A stretch of 64,000 nucleotides of DNA. Source: Chloroflexota bacterium. GTDB lineage: Bacteria; Chloroflexota; Dormibacteria; Dormibacterales; Dormibacteraceae. This document shows, piece after piece, positions 52,111 through 60,204 of the stretch (positions within the stretch are counted from its first letter, which is position 1; every line of letters begins with the position of its first letter). The notes beneath the pieces are model-generated. The model did no database searches. It was not told the origin of the DNA and saw nothing but the letters and a program-made list of their open reading frames with translations. Position numbers and translations under genes: made by a program. Where the stretch lies: the NCBI GenBank assembly GCA_005880915.1, contig VBIW01000034.1, forward strand, positions 62,001 to 126,000, given 5' to 3'.

Positions 52111-52680
52111 GTGCGGCAGCTCCTGATCACGGCCGGGCTCCTCCTCCCCCTCGCCCTGGACACCTTTGCCCTGGCGGCCGCCCTCGGCATGGCCGGCCTC
52201 GAACGTCGCGACCGGATGCGGGTCGCGCTCGTCTTCACGGTCTTCGAGGCCGGGATGCCCATCCTCGGCCTTCTGGTCGGGCGCGTGGCAGGCAACTTGA
52301 TCGGAGCCTGGGCGGGCTACGGCGGGATCCTGTTCCTTTTGATCGCCGGCTTCCTGCTTCTCGGGCCAGGCCAAAAGCAAGACGACGAAGGGCAACGCTT
52401 GCGGTTGCTCGCCCACGCCCGCGGCCTGGCGATCATCGACCTCGGTCTGAGCATCAGCGTGGACGAGCTGACCGTCGGCCTGAGCGCCGGCCTGCTCGGC
52501 CTGTCCATCGCCGTCACCGTGATCTGGATCGCGGTCCAGGCATTCGCCGCGGCCCAGATTGGACTCCGGCTCGGCGCCAGGTTGAGCGAAGCGATCCGCG
52601 AACGATCCGAGCAGACGGCGGGTGTGGCTTTGATCCTGGTCGCGCTGGTGCTCCTGGTGTTGAAGCTGCTGAAGATCTAA
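52111..52680 (+). CDS. MntP-family membrane protein (putative Mn2+ efflux)
   Basis: 189 residues in two repeats of three helices. Conserved acidic residues lie in LALDTFALAAALGM (first repeat) and LGLSISVDELTVGLSAGL (second), corresponding to the paired Asp motifs of MntP manganese exporters. GTG start 52111. A LexA box lies in the upstream region. MntP family by topology and motifs; transport substrate not proven. Confidence 0.75.
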   Translation: MRQLLITAGLLLPLALDTFALAAALGMAGLERRDRMRVALVFTVFEAGMPILGLLVGRVAGNLIGAWAGYGGILFLLIAGFLLLGPGQKQDDEGQRLRLLAHARGLAIIDLGLSISVDELTVGLSAGLLGLSIAVTVIWIAVQAFAAAQIGLRLGARLSEAIRERSEQTAGVALILVALVLLVLKLLKI

Positions 52681-52708
52681 GGGCGCCGCCGGGCGCGCGC
52701 AGGGCGCC

Positions 52709-53305
52709 CTATGGGGCAAAGATCACGCACAGGCTCGCTGCCAGCGAGTCCGCGTCGGCACCGGGGTGGGTCAGGAAATAGCCGACCGCGTCGCTCACCG
52801 CCCCGACCACCGCCCGCCCGAACACCGCAGGGTCCTTGTCGGCATAGAACGGGTCGTGGCTCTTGGCGTGGCGCACCTCCTCGGAGACCGCGTCGGCGAA
52901 CCTCGCCTGCAGCTCGCGCCGAAGCGCCTCGACGCCCTCGCTCAGCCCGACCGACTCGACGACCAGGAGCCGCGCCACGTCGGACCGCTCGAAGCACGAA
53001 AGCACGAACCGGGTGATGCCCAGGCGCAGGCGCTCGTGGTGATCGTGCCCGGTGGCGGCGTCGGCGAGAACCTCATGGATGAGCGCACCGCCCTCGTCGT
53101 CGAGCAGCTCGCGAAAGCAATGTTCCTTCGATTCGAAGAACTCGTAGAAGGCGGACTTCGAGACCCTGGCGCGCGTGACGATTTCGTCGACTGATGTCAA
53201 CGTGTAGCCACGCCCGGCGAACAGAGCCAGGGCGGCGTCGACGATCCGCTTGCGCCGCCTCTCGATCCTCGCGTCCCGCCGGAGCTGAGCCGCCGGGACC
53301 GCCAT
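52709..53305 (-). CDS. TetR-family transcriptional regulator
   Basis: 198 residues with an N-terminal TetR HTH (RIVDAALALFAGRGYTLTSVDEIV, ARVSKSAFYEFFESKEHCF) and a helical ligand domain. Its ATG abuts the stop of the acyl-CoA dehydrogenase gene, so the two form an operon; TetR regulators of this kind often respond to acyl-CoA. It may bind the GTAC-rich site upstream of the dehydrogenase. Confidence 0.9.
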   Translation of the reverse strand: MAVPAAQLRRDARIERRRKRIVDAALALFAGRGYTLTSVDEIVTRARVSKSAFYEFFESKEHCFRELLDDEGGALIHEVLADAATGHDHHERLRLGITRFVLSCFERSDVARLLVVESVGLSEGVEALRRELQARFADAVSEEVRHAKSHDPFYADKDPAVFGRAVVGAVSDAVGYFLTHPGADADSLAASLCVIFAP

Positions 53306-54499
53306 CTAGTTCGCTGCGAGCGCCCGCGAGATGACCAGGCGCTGGATCTCGCTAGTGCCTTCGAAGAGGGTGTAGATCTTGGCGTCGCGGTGCCACTTCT
53401 CGACCGGGAAGTCCCGGATGTAGCCGTAGCCGCCGCAGATCTGGATCGCCTGCTCGGTCACCTTGACCGCGACCTCGCCGGCCTTCAGCTTCGCCATCGA
53501 CCCTTCGGCCTTGGTGAACTCGCCGCCGTTGCGGCCTTCCCACAGCGCGCGCCAGATCAGGGCTCGCGTGGCCTCGATCTCCGTCGCCATGTCGGCCAGC
53601 ATGAAAGCGATCGCCTCGTTCTCGATCAGCGTGCGGCCGAACTGCTTGCGCTCCTTCGCGTACTGGAGCGCGAACTCGAAGGCGGCGCGAGCAATCCCGA
53701 GCGCCTGGGCGCCGACGATCGGGCGCGACAGCTCGAACGTCTTGAGGGCGACCGAGGACCTCGAGTGCTTGCCCTCTCGCGCCCGGGCGAGCTTGGCCTC
53801 GAGCTTCTCCATACCGCCCAGGACGTTTTCGACCGGGATCGTGCAGTCCTCGAGCAGCACCTCGGCGGTGTGCGAGGCGCGGATGCCCATCTTCTTTTCC
53901 TTCTTGCCCATGCGGATGCCTTTGGTTCCAGGCGGCACGACGAAGCTGGCCTGGCCGCGCGTGCCAAGCTCCGGCTCGACCGCGGCGACCACGACGTGGA
54001 CGTCGGCGATGCCGCCGTTGGTGATGAAGATCTTCTGGCCGTTGAGCACCCACTGGCCGTTCTTGCGGACGGCGCGCGTCTTCATGGACGACACGTCCGA
54101 ACCCGCGTCGGGCTCGGTGACCGCGAACGCGCCCAGCGCCGGCTTGTCGGGAGTGCCGAAGCAGGCCGGGATCCAGGTGGAGATCTGCTCGGGCGTGCCC
54201 TGGGAGAAGATCGCCGCCACCGGCAGTCCGGTGCCCTGGATGGCCAGCGCGATGCCTGCGCAGCCCCAGGTCAGCTCCTCGGAGACAAGCGCGGGCATGA
54301 TCCCGGTGCCGTCGCCGTAGGTCTGCTGGAGGAACTCAGTCCCGTAGAGCCCGACCTCCGCCGCCTTCTTCACGATCGGCCACGGAAACTCCTCGGACTC
54401 GTCGTACTGGTGCGCGTAGGGGCGGATCTCCTTCTCGGCGAAGCTGTGGACCCAATCCCGTATCTCTTTCTGCTCATCGCTCAGCTCGAACGAAATCAT
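53306..54499 (-). CDS. Acyl-CoA dehydrogenase
   Basis: 397-residue FAD enzyme oxidising acyl-CoA to enoyl-CoA. Family motifs: FAVTEPDAGSDVSSMKTRA and the C-terminal QICGGYGYIRDFPVEKWHRD, with the catalytic Glu in TLFEGTSEIQRLV. Typical length. Chain-length preference cannot be read. Likely controlled by the downstream TetR. The 130-base upstream region holds a putative operator. Confidence 0.93.
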   Translation of the reverse strand: MISFELSDEQKEIRDWVHSFAEKEIRPYAHQYDESEEFPWPIVKKAAEVGLYGTEFLQQTYGDGTGIMPALVSEELTWGCAGIALAIQGTGLPVAAIFSQGTPEQISTWIPACFGTPDKPALGAFAVTEPDAGSDVSSMKTRAVRKNGQWVLNGQKIFITNGGIADVHVVVAAVEPELGTRGQASFVVPPGTKGIRMGKKEKKMGIRASHTAEVLLEDCTIPVENVLGGMEKLEAKLARAREGKHSRSSVALKTFELSRPIVGAQALGIARAAFEFALQYAKERKQFGRTLIENEAIAFMLADMATEIEATRALIWRALWEGRNGGEFTKAEGSMAKLKAGEVAVKVTEQAIQICGGYGYIRDFPVEKWHRDAKIYTLFEGTSEIQRLVISRALAAN

Positions 54500-54535
54500 G
54501 TTTGCTTTTGCACTCCCTGAACGTATAACGCCTTA

Positions 54536-54549
54536 GTACTCGTACGTAC
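54536..54549. promoter_or_regulatory. Possible TetR operator upstream of the acyl-CoA dehydrogenase
   Basis: GTACTCGTACGTAC contains overlapping GTAC-N2-GTAC and GTACGTAC symmetry, 37 bases before the ATG of the dehydrogenase. A TATACG hexamer (minus strand) lies next to it but no good -35 is visible. Suggestive only. Confidence 0.3.
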
Positions 54550-54629
54550 CGTTTCCAGGGAACAAACCTACGCCGCAGTGCGTCATCGCGTCAACTGGTT
54601 AAGGGGCGTCCTACAAGGTCTTTTCGCCC

Positions 54630-55019
54630 TCAGGTTTTCTTGGCCGTCGGGCGCCGGAGTGCCTGGACCGCGAGCCGGTAGGCGCTGAGGACGAGAAAGG
54701 CTCCCCACACCCGGGCCAGAAGGGGCCCGGGGATCTCGACCGCGACCAGGGCCCCGATGATCCCCCCGACCACCCCCCCACCGCCCATCCACAGCGCCGC
54801 CTCGAGGATCACGTTGCCCTCCCGCAGGTGGGTGTAGCCGCCGACGATCGCCGTGGGCACTATCGCGATCAGAGAGGTGCCCTGCGCCACGGATTGCGAG
54901 GCGTTGAATCCAACGGTCAGCGTGGGCACGAACAGCAGCCCGCCGCCGATCCCGAGCACGCCGGAAAGAAAGCCCGCCGCAAATCCCCCGACCACCGCGA
55001 TGAGGTCGCGCCAGGTCAC
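54630..55019 (-). CDS. TSUP/TauE-SafE half-permease, second half
   Basis: 129 residues with four hydrophobic helices. GGFAAGFLSGVLGIGGGLLFVP is the TSUP repeat signature (G-x3-G-x2-G-x-GGG-x3-P). Normal TauE/SafE proteins are about 250 residues with two such repeats; here each repeat is a separate gene, joined by a GTGA overlap. Putative exporter of sulfite or organosulfur anions, inferred from family. Confidence 0.8.
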   Translation of the reverse strand: MTWRDLIAVVGGFAAGFLSGVLGIGGGLLFVPTLTVGFNASQSVAQGTSLIAIVPTAIVGGYTHLREGNVILEAALWMGGGGVVGGIIGALVAVEIPGPLLARVWGAFLVLSAYRLAVQALRRPTAKKT

Positions 55020-55339
55020 GGGAAGACCAGCTCCTTGAGCCCGACGACGCCAAGCACGACCGCCACCGCGATCCTCAGCGGCTGCTCAGGGATCCGGCGG
55101 AGAAGTCGCGCCCCTAGAAAGGCACCGACGACGCTGCCGATGACCAGCAGCAGGGCGAGGCGGAAGTCGACCTGCGGCGACCCTTTCCGAAAGTAGTAGA
55201 TGGGCAGGGCCGCGAGGGCGATCGGGATGATCGCCACCAGCGAGTTGGCGTTGGCGTTGCGCTGGGGCACACCGGCCCACAGCACCTGCAGCGGGACCAG
55301 CACGAAGCCGCCGCCGACCCCAAGCAGCCCACCGAGCAA
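55016..55339 (-). CDS. TSUP/TauE-SafE half-permease, first half
   Basis: 107 residues from TTG 55339 with the first TSUP repeat (LLGVGGGFVLVPL, NANANSLVAII) and three to four helices. The same frame is open for 18 codons upstream and reads RQAVFATIGFLGG, which would complete the first helix, but contains no ATG, GTG or TTG; ATC or CTG codons there are the only candidates. Pairs with the second half immediately downstream. Confidence 0.75.
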   Translation of the reverse strand: MLGGLLGVGGGFVLVPLQVLWAGVPQRNANANSLVAIIPIALAALPIYYFRKGSPQVDFRLALLLVIGSVVGAFLGARLLRRIPEQPLRIAVAVVLGVVGLKELVFP

Positions 55340-55393
55340 GCCGCCCAGAAAGCCGATCGTCGCGAAGACGGCCTGGCGGCTGATGTCGGTCGG

Positions 55394-55543
55394 TTATTCG
55401 GTCGGGCGGGGCGGGGTCTCGGGCTGGCTGGTCACCACCGAGTGATGCCTGAAGCCGACGTTCGGTGGCACCGCCGCGGCGGGCTGCTTGGCCTTCTTCT
55501 TTTTCTTCGTCTCCCGTCCTTGCTTGTCGCGTCCTTTAGCCAT
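55394..55543 (-). CDS. Small Lys-rich basic protein
   Basis: 49 residues, starting MAKGRDKQGRETKKKKKAKQ and then a Pro-rich tail ending RPTE. ATG 55543 overlaps the end of the upstream TIGR00300 gene by 8 bases. Short Lys-rich proteins beginning MAKGRDK... occur in high-GC bacteria; possibly nucleic-acid binding. No known function. Confidence 0.6.
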   Translation of the reverse strand: MAKGRDKQGRETKKKKKAKQPAAAVPPNVGFRHHSVVTSQPETPPRPTE

Positions 55544-56774
55544 GGCGCCCAGTTTCCACGACCAGGGCCAGTTCGCGCAAGAACGATTCCACGTCGGTGA
55601 CGAGTCCGACCGACTGCCAGCTCCCGCGATCGGCCAGCTTGGTGACCACCGCGGGGTTGATGTCGACGCACACTGTGCGCACCCCCGCCGGGAGCATGTT
55701 GCCCGTCGCGATCGAGTGCAGCATCGTCGAGAGCATCAGGGCGATCCGGACCCCACCCAGCGCGGCGCGCATCCGCCGCTGAGCCTCGATCATGTCCGTG
55801 ATCACGTCCGGCAGCGGCCCGTCGTCGCGCACCGAGCCCGCGAGCACGATGTCCACGCCGTGCTCGATCGCGGACCTCATCACTCCCGACTTCAGCTGTC
55901 CGCTCTCCACCATCTGGCGCAGCCCGCCCGCGGCTCGGACGCGGTTGATGGCGCGCATGTGGTGCTCATGCCCATGCTCCATGGCGAGCCCGCTTTCCAG
56001 ACTCACGCCCAGCGCCGTCCCGAAGAGCGCGGACTCGACGTCGTGCACGGCCAGCGCGTTGCCGGCGAAAAGAACCTGGACGAAACCCAGCTCGATCAAA
56101 CGGGACAGGTAAACCCCCGCCCCCGTGTGGACCACGGCCGGTCCCGCCACTACCAGGATGCGGCCGCCCGCCTCGCGCGCCTGGCGCATCTCCTCTGCGA
56201 TGCCGGCGATGAGGACCTTCTTCGGCTTTTCCGCCGAGACCTCGCTGCCCATGAAGCTGAAGATCTCCGTCTGCCGCGAGCGTTCGAGCGGCGTCACTCG
56301 CACGCCCTGGTAGCCGACCACGACCTCCATCCCCGGCCTGGCGTCCTGAAACACGATGCAGCGCGCGCGGCCGGTGCCGCGATCCACCGCGATCGCGGTG
56401 TCCATCTCGATGTCGTCGACCACGACCCACTTGCCGTCCAGGAGGACCTCGGTCGGAAGGTTGCTCGTCGAGTAGAACCCCTCCGGGAAGACGCCCTCGC
56501 GCGCGACCGGCTCGAGGCGCACGGGCTGCTCGTGCTCGGCGGTCGCACCCACGGAGCGGGCGCGCTGGACGATGCGGTCCAGGAGCTCCGCCGAGTCGGC
56601 ATACACCTCCATCCGGCAGATCGACGGATCGGTCTTGTGCTGGCCGACCTTGAGCTCTTCGATGGTGAAGTTGCCGCCGAGGTCCATGACCATGTCCATG
56701 ATCTGGGGCAGCATCATCGAGTCGATGATGTGGCCCTGCAGGACAAGTCGAGCGGTGTGCTTCCGCTCGGTCAT
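55536..56774 (-). CDS. TIGR00300 (LOR/SDH region) protein, probable ornithine cyclodeaminase type
   Basis: 412 residues. The N-terminal domain (VLQGHIIDSMMLPQIMDMV, LDRIVQRA) is the LOR/SDH conserved region; the C-terminal part has a Rossmann-like NAD site (ILVVAGPAVVHTGAG) and GVSLESGLAMEHGHEHHM. Homologues in methanogens and the C-terminus of cyanobacterial ArgZ/AgrE act as ornithine cyclodeaminase (ornithine to proline). Activity here is inferred. ATG overlaps pyrF (ATGA). Confidence 0.75.
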   Translation of the reverse strand: MTERKHTARLVLQGHIIDSMMLPQIMDMVMDLGGNFTIEELKVGQHKTDPSICRMEVYADSAELLDRIVQRARSVGATAEHEQPVRLEPVAREGVFPEGFYSTSNLPTEVLLDGKWVVVDDIEMDTAIAVDRGTGRARCIVFQDARPGMEVVVGYQGVRVTPLERSRQTEIFSFMGSEVSAEKPKKVLIAGIAEEMRQAREAGGRILVVAGPAVVHTGAGVYLSRLIELGFVQVLFAGNALAVHDVESALFGTALGVSLESGLAMEHGHEHHMRAINRVRAAGGLRQMVESGQLKSGVMRSAIEHGVDIVLAGSVRDDGPLPDVITDMIEAQRRMRAALGGVRIALMLSTMLHSIATGNMLPAGVRTVCVDINPAVVTKLADRGSWQSVGLVTDVESFLRELALVVETGRHG

Positions 56775-57550
56775 GCGCGAACCCCGGCCGCCACGTTGAT
56801 CTGGGCCTTCAGCGCCGCGGCCTCACGCGCCGGGCTGGCCGCGAACAGGACGCTCCGGCTCGCCGCCACCAGGCACGAGGCGGGGTCGCCGTTCCAGGCC
56901 GCGCGCACGGCCGCCTCGACGTCGCCGCCCTGCGCGCCTACCCCTGGGAGAAGAAAAGGAAGGTTGGTGATGCGGCGCACATCCGCCACCGCCGCCGGCG
57001 CGGTCGCGCCGACCACCAGGCCGACGTTGCCTTTGTCGTTCAGCCGCTCGGCCAGCTCGGCAACGTGCCGGTAGAGCGGCTCGCCTCCGGACTCGAGGTG
57101 CTGCAGGTCCGCCGCGCCGGGGTTCGACGTCCGGCAGAGCACGTAGACCCCGCGGTCCTCGTATTTCGTGAACTCGGCAAGCGAGTCCGAGCCGAGGTAA
57201 GGGTTCACCGTCGCCGCGTCCATGCCAAGCGTCTGGAAGACCGCACGCCCGTAGGCGCGCATCGTGTTGTCCATGTCGCCTCGCTTGGCGTCGAAGAGAA
57301 ACGGCGTCCCACCGGCCTCGTCGCGCAGCTCCATCAAGGCCGACCAGCCGTCCGGTCCGTACTGCTCCCAGAACGCGCTGTTGGGCTTGAAGCAGCAGAC
57401 GTGCTCCTCTGTCTGCCGCACGACCTCCAGGCAATGCCGCAACGCTCCGGCCGCGCCGCCCTCGATGCGGTCGGGGTCAGGGTCGAGTCCGACGCACAGA
57501 AGCGTGCGACGTTCGCGCGAGAGCACGCGAAGACGTTCGAAGTAGCTCAC
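56771..57550 (-). CDS. pyrF: Orotidine 5'-phosphate decarboxylase
   Basis: 259-residue TIM-barrel enzyme of UMP synthesis, of the longer type 2 form. Active-site block FLFDAKRGDMDNTMRAYG with the Asp-x-Lys-x2-D catalytic set, plus LCVGLDPDPDRIEGG at the start and LLPGVGAQGGDVEAAV near the end. Followed with ATGA overlap by the TIGR00300 gene. Confidence 0.94.
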   Translation of the reverse strand: MSYFERLRVLSRERRTLLCVGLDPDPDRIEGGAAGALRHCLEVVRQTEEHVCCFKPNSAFWEQYGPDGWSALMELRDEAGGTPFLFDAKRGDMDNTMRAYGRAVFQTLGMDAATVNPYLGSDSLAEFTKYEDRGVYVLCRTSNPGAADLQHLESGGEPLYRHVAELAERLNDKGNVGLVVGATAPAAVADVRRITNLPFLLPGVGAQGGDVEAAVRAAWNGDPASCLVAASRSVLFAASPAREAAALKAQINVAAGVRA

Positions 57551-57573
57551 GGCACGACCAATCGTAACGGCGG

Positions 57574-59007
57574 CTAGGCGTGCACTCGGTTCAGCTGAGC
57601 CGCCACCTGCTCTCGATAGCCCACGGAGTTGTAGGCGCAGAACGGGATCATGCGTCCGTCAGGGACGAGGAACTCCACGCAGCATTTCATGACGTTCTTG
57701 ACGTTGAAGGTCCACGGGTCCATGAAGTCACGCGTGTTGATCATGAAAACGTGGCGCGCCAGGTCGCGTGGCGCGTGCGCGCTCAGGGGCAGGCGCGAGT
57801 GGCAAGCCGGACAGCTGTCTCCCAAGACCGAATGGACGTCGGCCGCCGCTTTCTCAGAACCGACTTGCGCGGATGAGCTCCACAACCGTTCCAGCGTCCC
57901 CAGCAGCTGATCGTTGAGCGACGGCAGCGTGCGGTTGGTGATGTAGTCGAGATGGCTCTCCACGTCCAGCATGCGGGTGATGGGCGTCACCTGGCCTTCG
58001 TCGATCAAGGCGTAGGTCACAAAGTTGCATGTCGGCATGCAGCACGGCACGGGCACAAAGTCATCAAGCTTGAACATGCCTCTGGTCTGCACCTCCAGCG
58101 CTTTCAGCACGTCGGGAATCGTCATGCGCTGCAACGGGTCAGCCGGAAGATGGCGCTGGGCGCGGAAGGCGGGCTGGAAGTTGACGCCGAACACCGCGGG
58201 GTGACGCAGCCCGAACTCCACGATCCCACCGATCTCGCTCTCGTTGACGCCTCGCTCGATCGCGGCGACCAGGACTACCCGCACGTCGGCCTCCGCCAGG
58301 CGGTTTAGTGCACGGAGCTTCTCCTGCACCAGGTCGGGACGGCCGCGCAGCGCCAGGTTCGTCGTGCTCTCGAAGCCGTCGAACTGCAGGTACACATGAG
58401 GTTTCAGCCGCTCGAGACCGGCCAGCAGCCGGTCGTCGTGAGCGATCTTCAAACCGTTGGTGTTGATCATCACGTAACCGACACCCTTCTCTTTGGCTAG
58501 CTCGACGAAGTTCAGCAGCTCGGGATGGAGGGTCGGCTCGCCACCCGAGAACTGCAGCACCTCGGGGTTGCCCTCCGCCTCGACGTAGCGGTCCAGCATG
58601 AAGTCGACCTGCTGTCGTGTGAGCTCGAAGCCTGTCTTGGCAAGGTGGGTGCCGGAGTTGGCAAAACATAGAGGGCAGTCCAGGTTGCATGCGGAGTTGA
58701 CCTCGATCAGCGCCAGGCACGTGTGCTGGCGGTGCTCGGGGCACAGCCCGCAGTCGTGCGGGCAGCCCTCCCGCACCTCGGTCGCAAACTTCAGCGGTAT
58801 GGTCCCCGGCTTGTTGAAACGGGCGATCTTCGTGTAAAGGTCTGCGTCGCCGAAGACGAGGGCTTCAAACCAGCCGTGATCCGGGCACCGCTTGCGCATG
58901 ATCACTCGACCATCTCGGAGCAGGATCTGTGCGTCGATCACTCGCCGGCATTCCGGGCAGAGGCTGCGAGTAAGCTCCCAAAAGATCTCCGGCCGGTCGA
59001 GCTTCAT
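57574..59007 (-). CDS. Radical SAM enzyme of the Tes/MJ0619-like type
   Basis: 477 residues. An N-terminal rubredoxin-like knuckle (C17, C20, C41: LCPECRRVIDA, CPDHGWF), a second Cys group GCPHDCGLCPEHRQHTC (C82, C86, C89), and the radical SAM cluster CX3CX2C in NSACNLDCPLCFANSG (C107, C111, C114), then FSGGEPTLHPELL and NTNGLKIAHDD. A C-terminal Cys set (CCMPTCNF, CPACH, MKCCVEF) suggests more Fe-S clusters. This is the layout of archaeal tetraether lipid synthase and its bacterial relatives. Overlaps the upstream membrane-protein gene, which follows lgt. Confidence 0.85.
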   Translation of the reverse strand: MKLDRPEIFWELTRSLCPECRRVIDAQILLRDGRVIMRKRCPDHGWFEALVFGDADLYTKIARFNKPGTIPLKFATEVREGCPHDCGLCPEHRQHTCLALIEVNSACNLDCPLCFANSGTHLAKTGFELTRQQVDFMLDRYVEAEGNPEVLQFSGGEPTLHPELLNFVELAKEKGVGYVMINTNGLKIAHDDRLLAGLERLKPHVYLQFDGFESTTNLALRGRPDLVQEKLRALNRLAEADVRVVLVAAIERGVNESEIGGIVEFGLRHPAVFGVNFQPAFRAQRHLPADPLQRMTIPDVLKALEVQTRGMFKLDDFVPVPCCMPTCNFVTYALIDEGQVTPITRMLDVESHLDYITNRTLPSLNDQLLGTLERLWSSSAQVGSEKAAADVHSVLGDSCPACHSRLPLSAHAPRDLARHVFMINTRDFMDPWTFNVKNVMKCCVEFLVPDGRMIPFCAYNSVGYREQVAAQLNRVHA

Positions 59008-59399
59008 CGGATGCTCTGGTGGATCGCTCGAAGGGGAAAGAACGCGCCGATGGCAAAGAGAATCAGACCGGCGACTAGAAAGCCGACTTGAATCCTAATG
59101 TTGGAAATACCGCCGGCGAAGTCGCTAGCTGTAAAGAACACTCCCTCTGCGATGGTGAGCGCGAACGCGGTGGCAAATGCAACGAGGATTCCCATCGCCG
59201 CGAAACTCCTTGTGAATGCGAGGACGATTGGCACCGCGATGTTTGTCAACAACAGCACAGCCGAGGCGATCAAGCCCGGAGCTGGCGAACCGACCCGGGA
59301 GATCGCCACGATACATATCGCGTTGGCGACGATCCAGACCACAAAAGCGGTCCAGAAGTCGATCCGCTTGTCTCGTGCGTCGGCGTAAGCGTGAGGCAC
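59004..59399 (-). CDS. Hypothetical four-helix membrane protein
   Basis: 131 residues with four predicted helices (about 15-35, 42-62, 68-90, 105-127) and short loops. GTG start directly follows the lgt stop, and its stop overlaps the radical SAM start (ATGA), so it lies in a tight lgt-this-radical SAM unit. No family recognised. Confidence 0.75.
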   Translation of the reverse strand: MPHAYADARDKRIDFWTAFVVWIVANAICIVAISRVGSPAPGLIASAVLLLTNIAVPIVLAFTRSFAAMGILVAFATAFALTIAEGVFFTASDFAGGISNIRIQVGFLVAGLILFAIGAFFPLRAIHQSIR

Positions 59400-60155
59400 T
59401 CAGGCCGTCGCGAAGACGCGGCGCTCACGGAGTGCGTACCAGCCGCCGAGACCGACCAACAGGGCGAGGCAAAAGAGCTGCTGGCCTGTCAGCCCCACGA
59501 GAACGACTCTGTTGTTGCGGACGAACTCGATGAAGAAACGGACCACGGCGTAGCCGGCGATTCCGAACTTCAACAGGTTGCCGTTCTGCATCGCGGGATG
59601 GTTGCGCAGAGCCATCAGCAAGCAAAACCAAGCGACGTCGAACGCCGCGTCGTACAGGGGGGCCGGATGGACCAGGTAGTTGTCACCCGGGAGCTGCACC
59701 CCCCACGGCAGGTTGGTCGGCTTACCCAGGCCATCGACTCCGGCGAGGAAGATGCCAACCCTGCCGACGGCGTTGCCGAGCGCCATCGCCGGCGCAAAAG
59801 CGTCGCATGCGCAGCCGGCCTTCCCGATGGCCCGGCTGGCGACGTAGCCGCCGAGGTACGCGCCGCCGATGCCGCCGAGGATCGAGCCGGGACCGATTCG
59901 CGGGTCGAACAGCGACCCAAAGTTGAGGACCTCGGGCCAGGTCTGCCAGCCGTTGAAGAAGAGGATCGAGAGGCGGGCACCGACCATGCCCCCGACAAAC
60001 GCGGCGAGGAGGATCGGCACCACCTCTTCCTTCGGCCAGGTCCGGCGTCGCGCTTCGTAGAGCACAAGTCCGAGAACCGTAAGTATCGCGAGCAGGAAGA
60101 AAAGGCCGTAGGCGTAAATGGGCACACCATCCACGGAGAAGAGGACCGGCCTCAT
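59400..60155 (-). CDS. lgt: Prolipoprotein diacylglyceryl transferase
   Basis: 251-residue membrane enzyme adding diacylglyceryl from phosphatidylglycerol to lipoprotein Cys residues. Motifs: GVPIYAYGLFFLLAI near the start, GARLSILFFNGWQTWP, the signature region GNAVGRVGIFLAGVDGLG, and HPAPLYDAAFDVAWF. ATG 60155 (MRPVLFSVDG) is chosen; upstream in-frame ATGs would run into nadE on the other strand. Divergent from nadE with 49 bases between the starts. Confidence 0.92.
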   Translation of the reverse strand: MRPVLFSVDGVPIYAYGLFFLLAILTVLGLVLYEARRRTWPKEEVVPILLAAFVGGMVGARLSILFFNGWQTWPEVLNFGSLFDPRIGPGSILGGIGGAYLGGYVASRAIGKAGCACDAFAPAMALGNAVGRVGIFLAGVDGLGKPTNLPWGVQLPGDNYLVHPAPLYDAAFDVAWFCLLMALRNHPAMQNGNLLKFGIAGYAVVRFFIEFVRNNRVVLVGLTGQQLFCLALLVGLGGWYALRERRVFATA

Positions 60156-60204
60156 TCTTGGCCAGTATTTTCGCCCATCTCGCATTTGTTGGGAGAATGA
60201 ACTC

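Noticed and set aside
54630-55339. A single TSUP gene broken by a frameshift
   Set aside because: Both halves keep intact repeats, and the junction is a clean GTGA start/stop overlap rather than a mid-helix shift. A sequencing error cannot be fully excluded.
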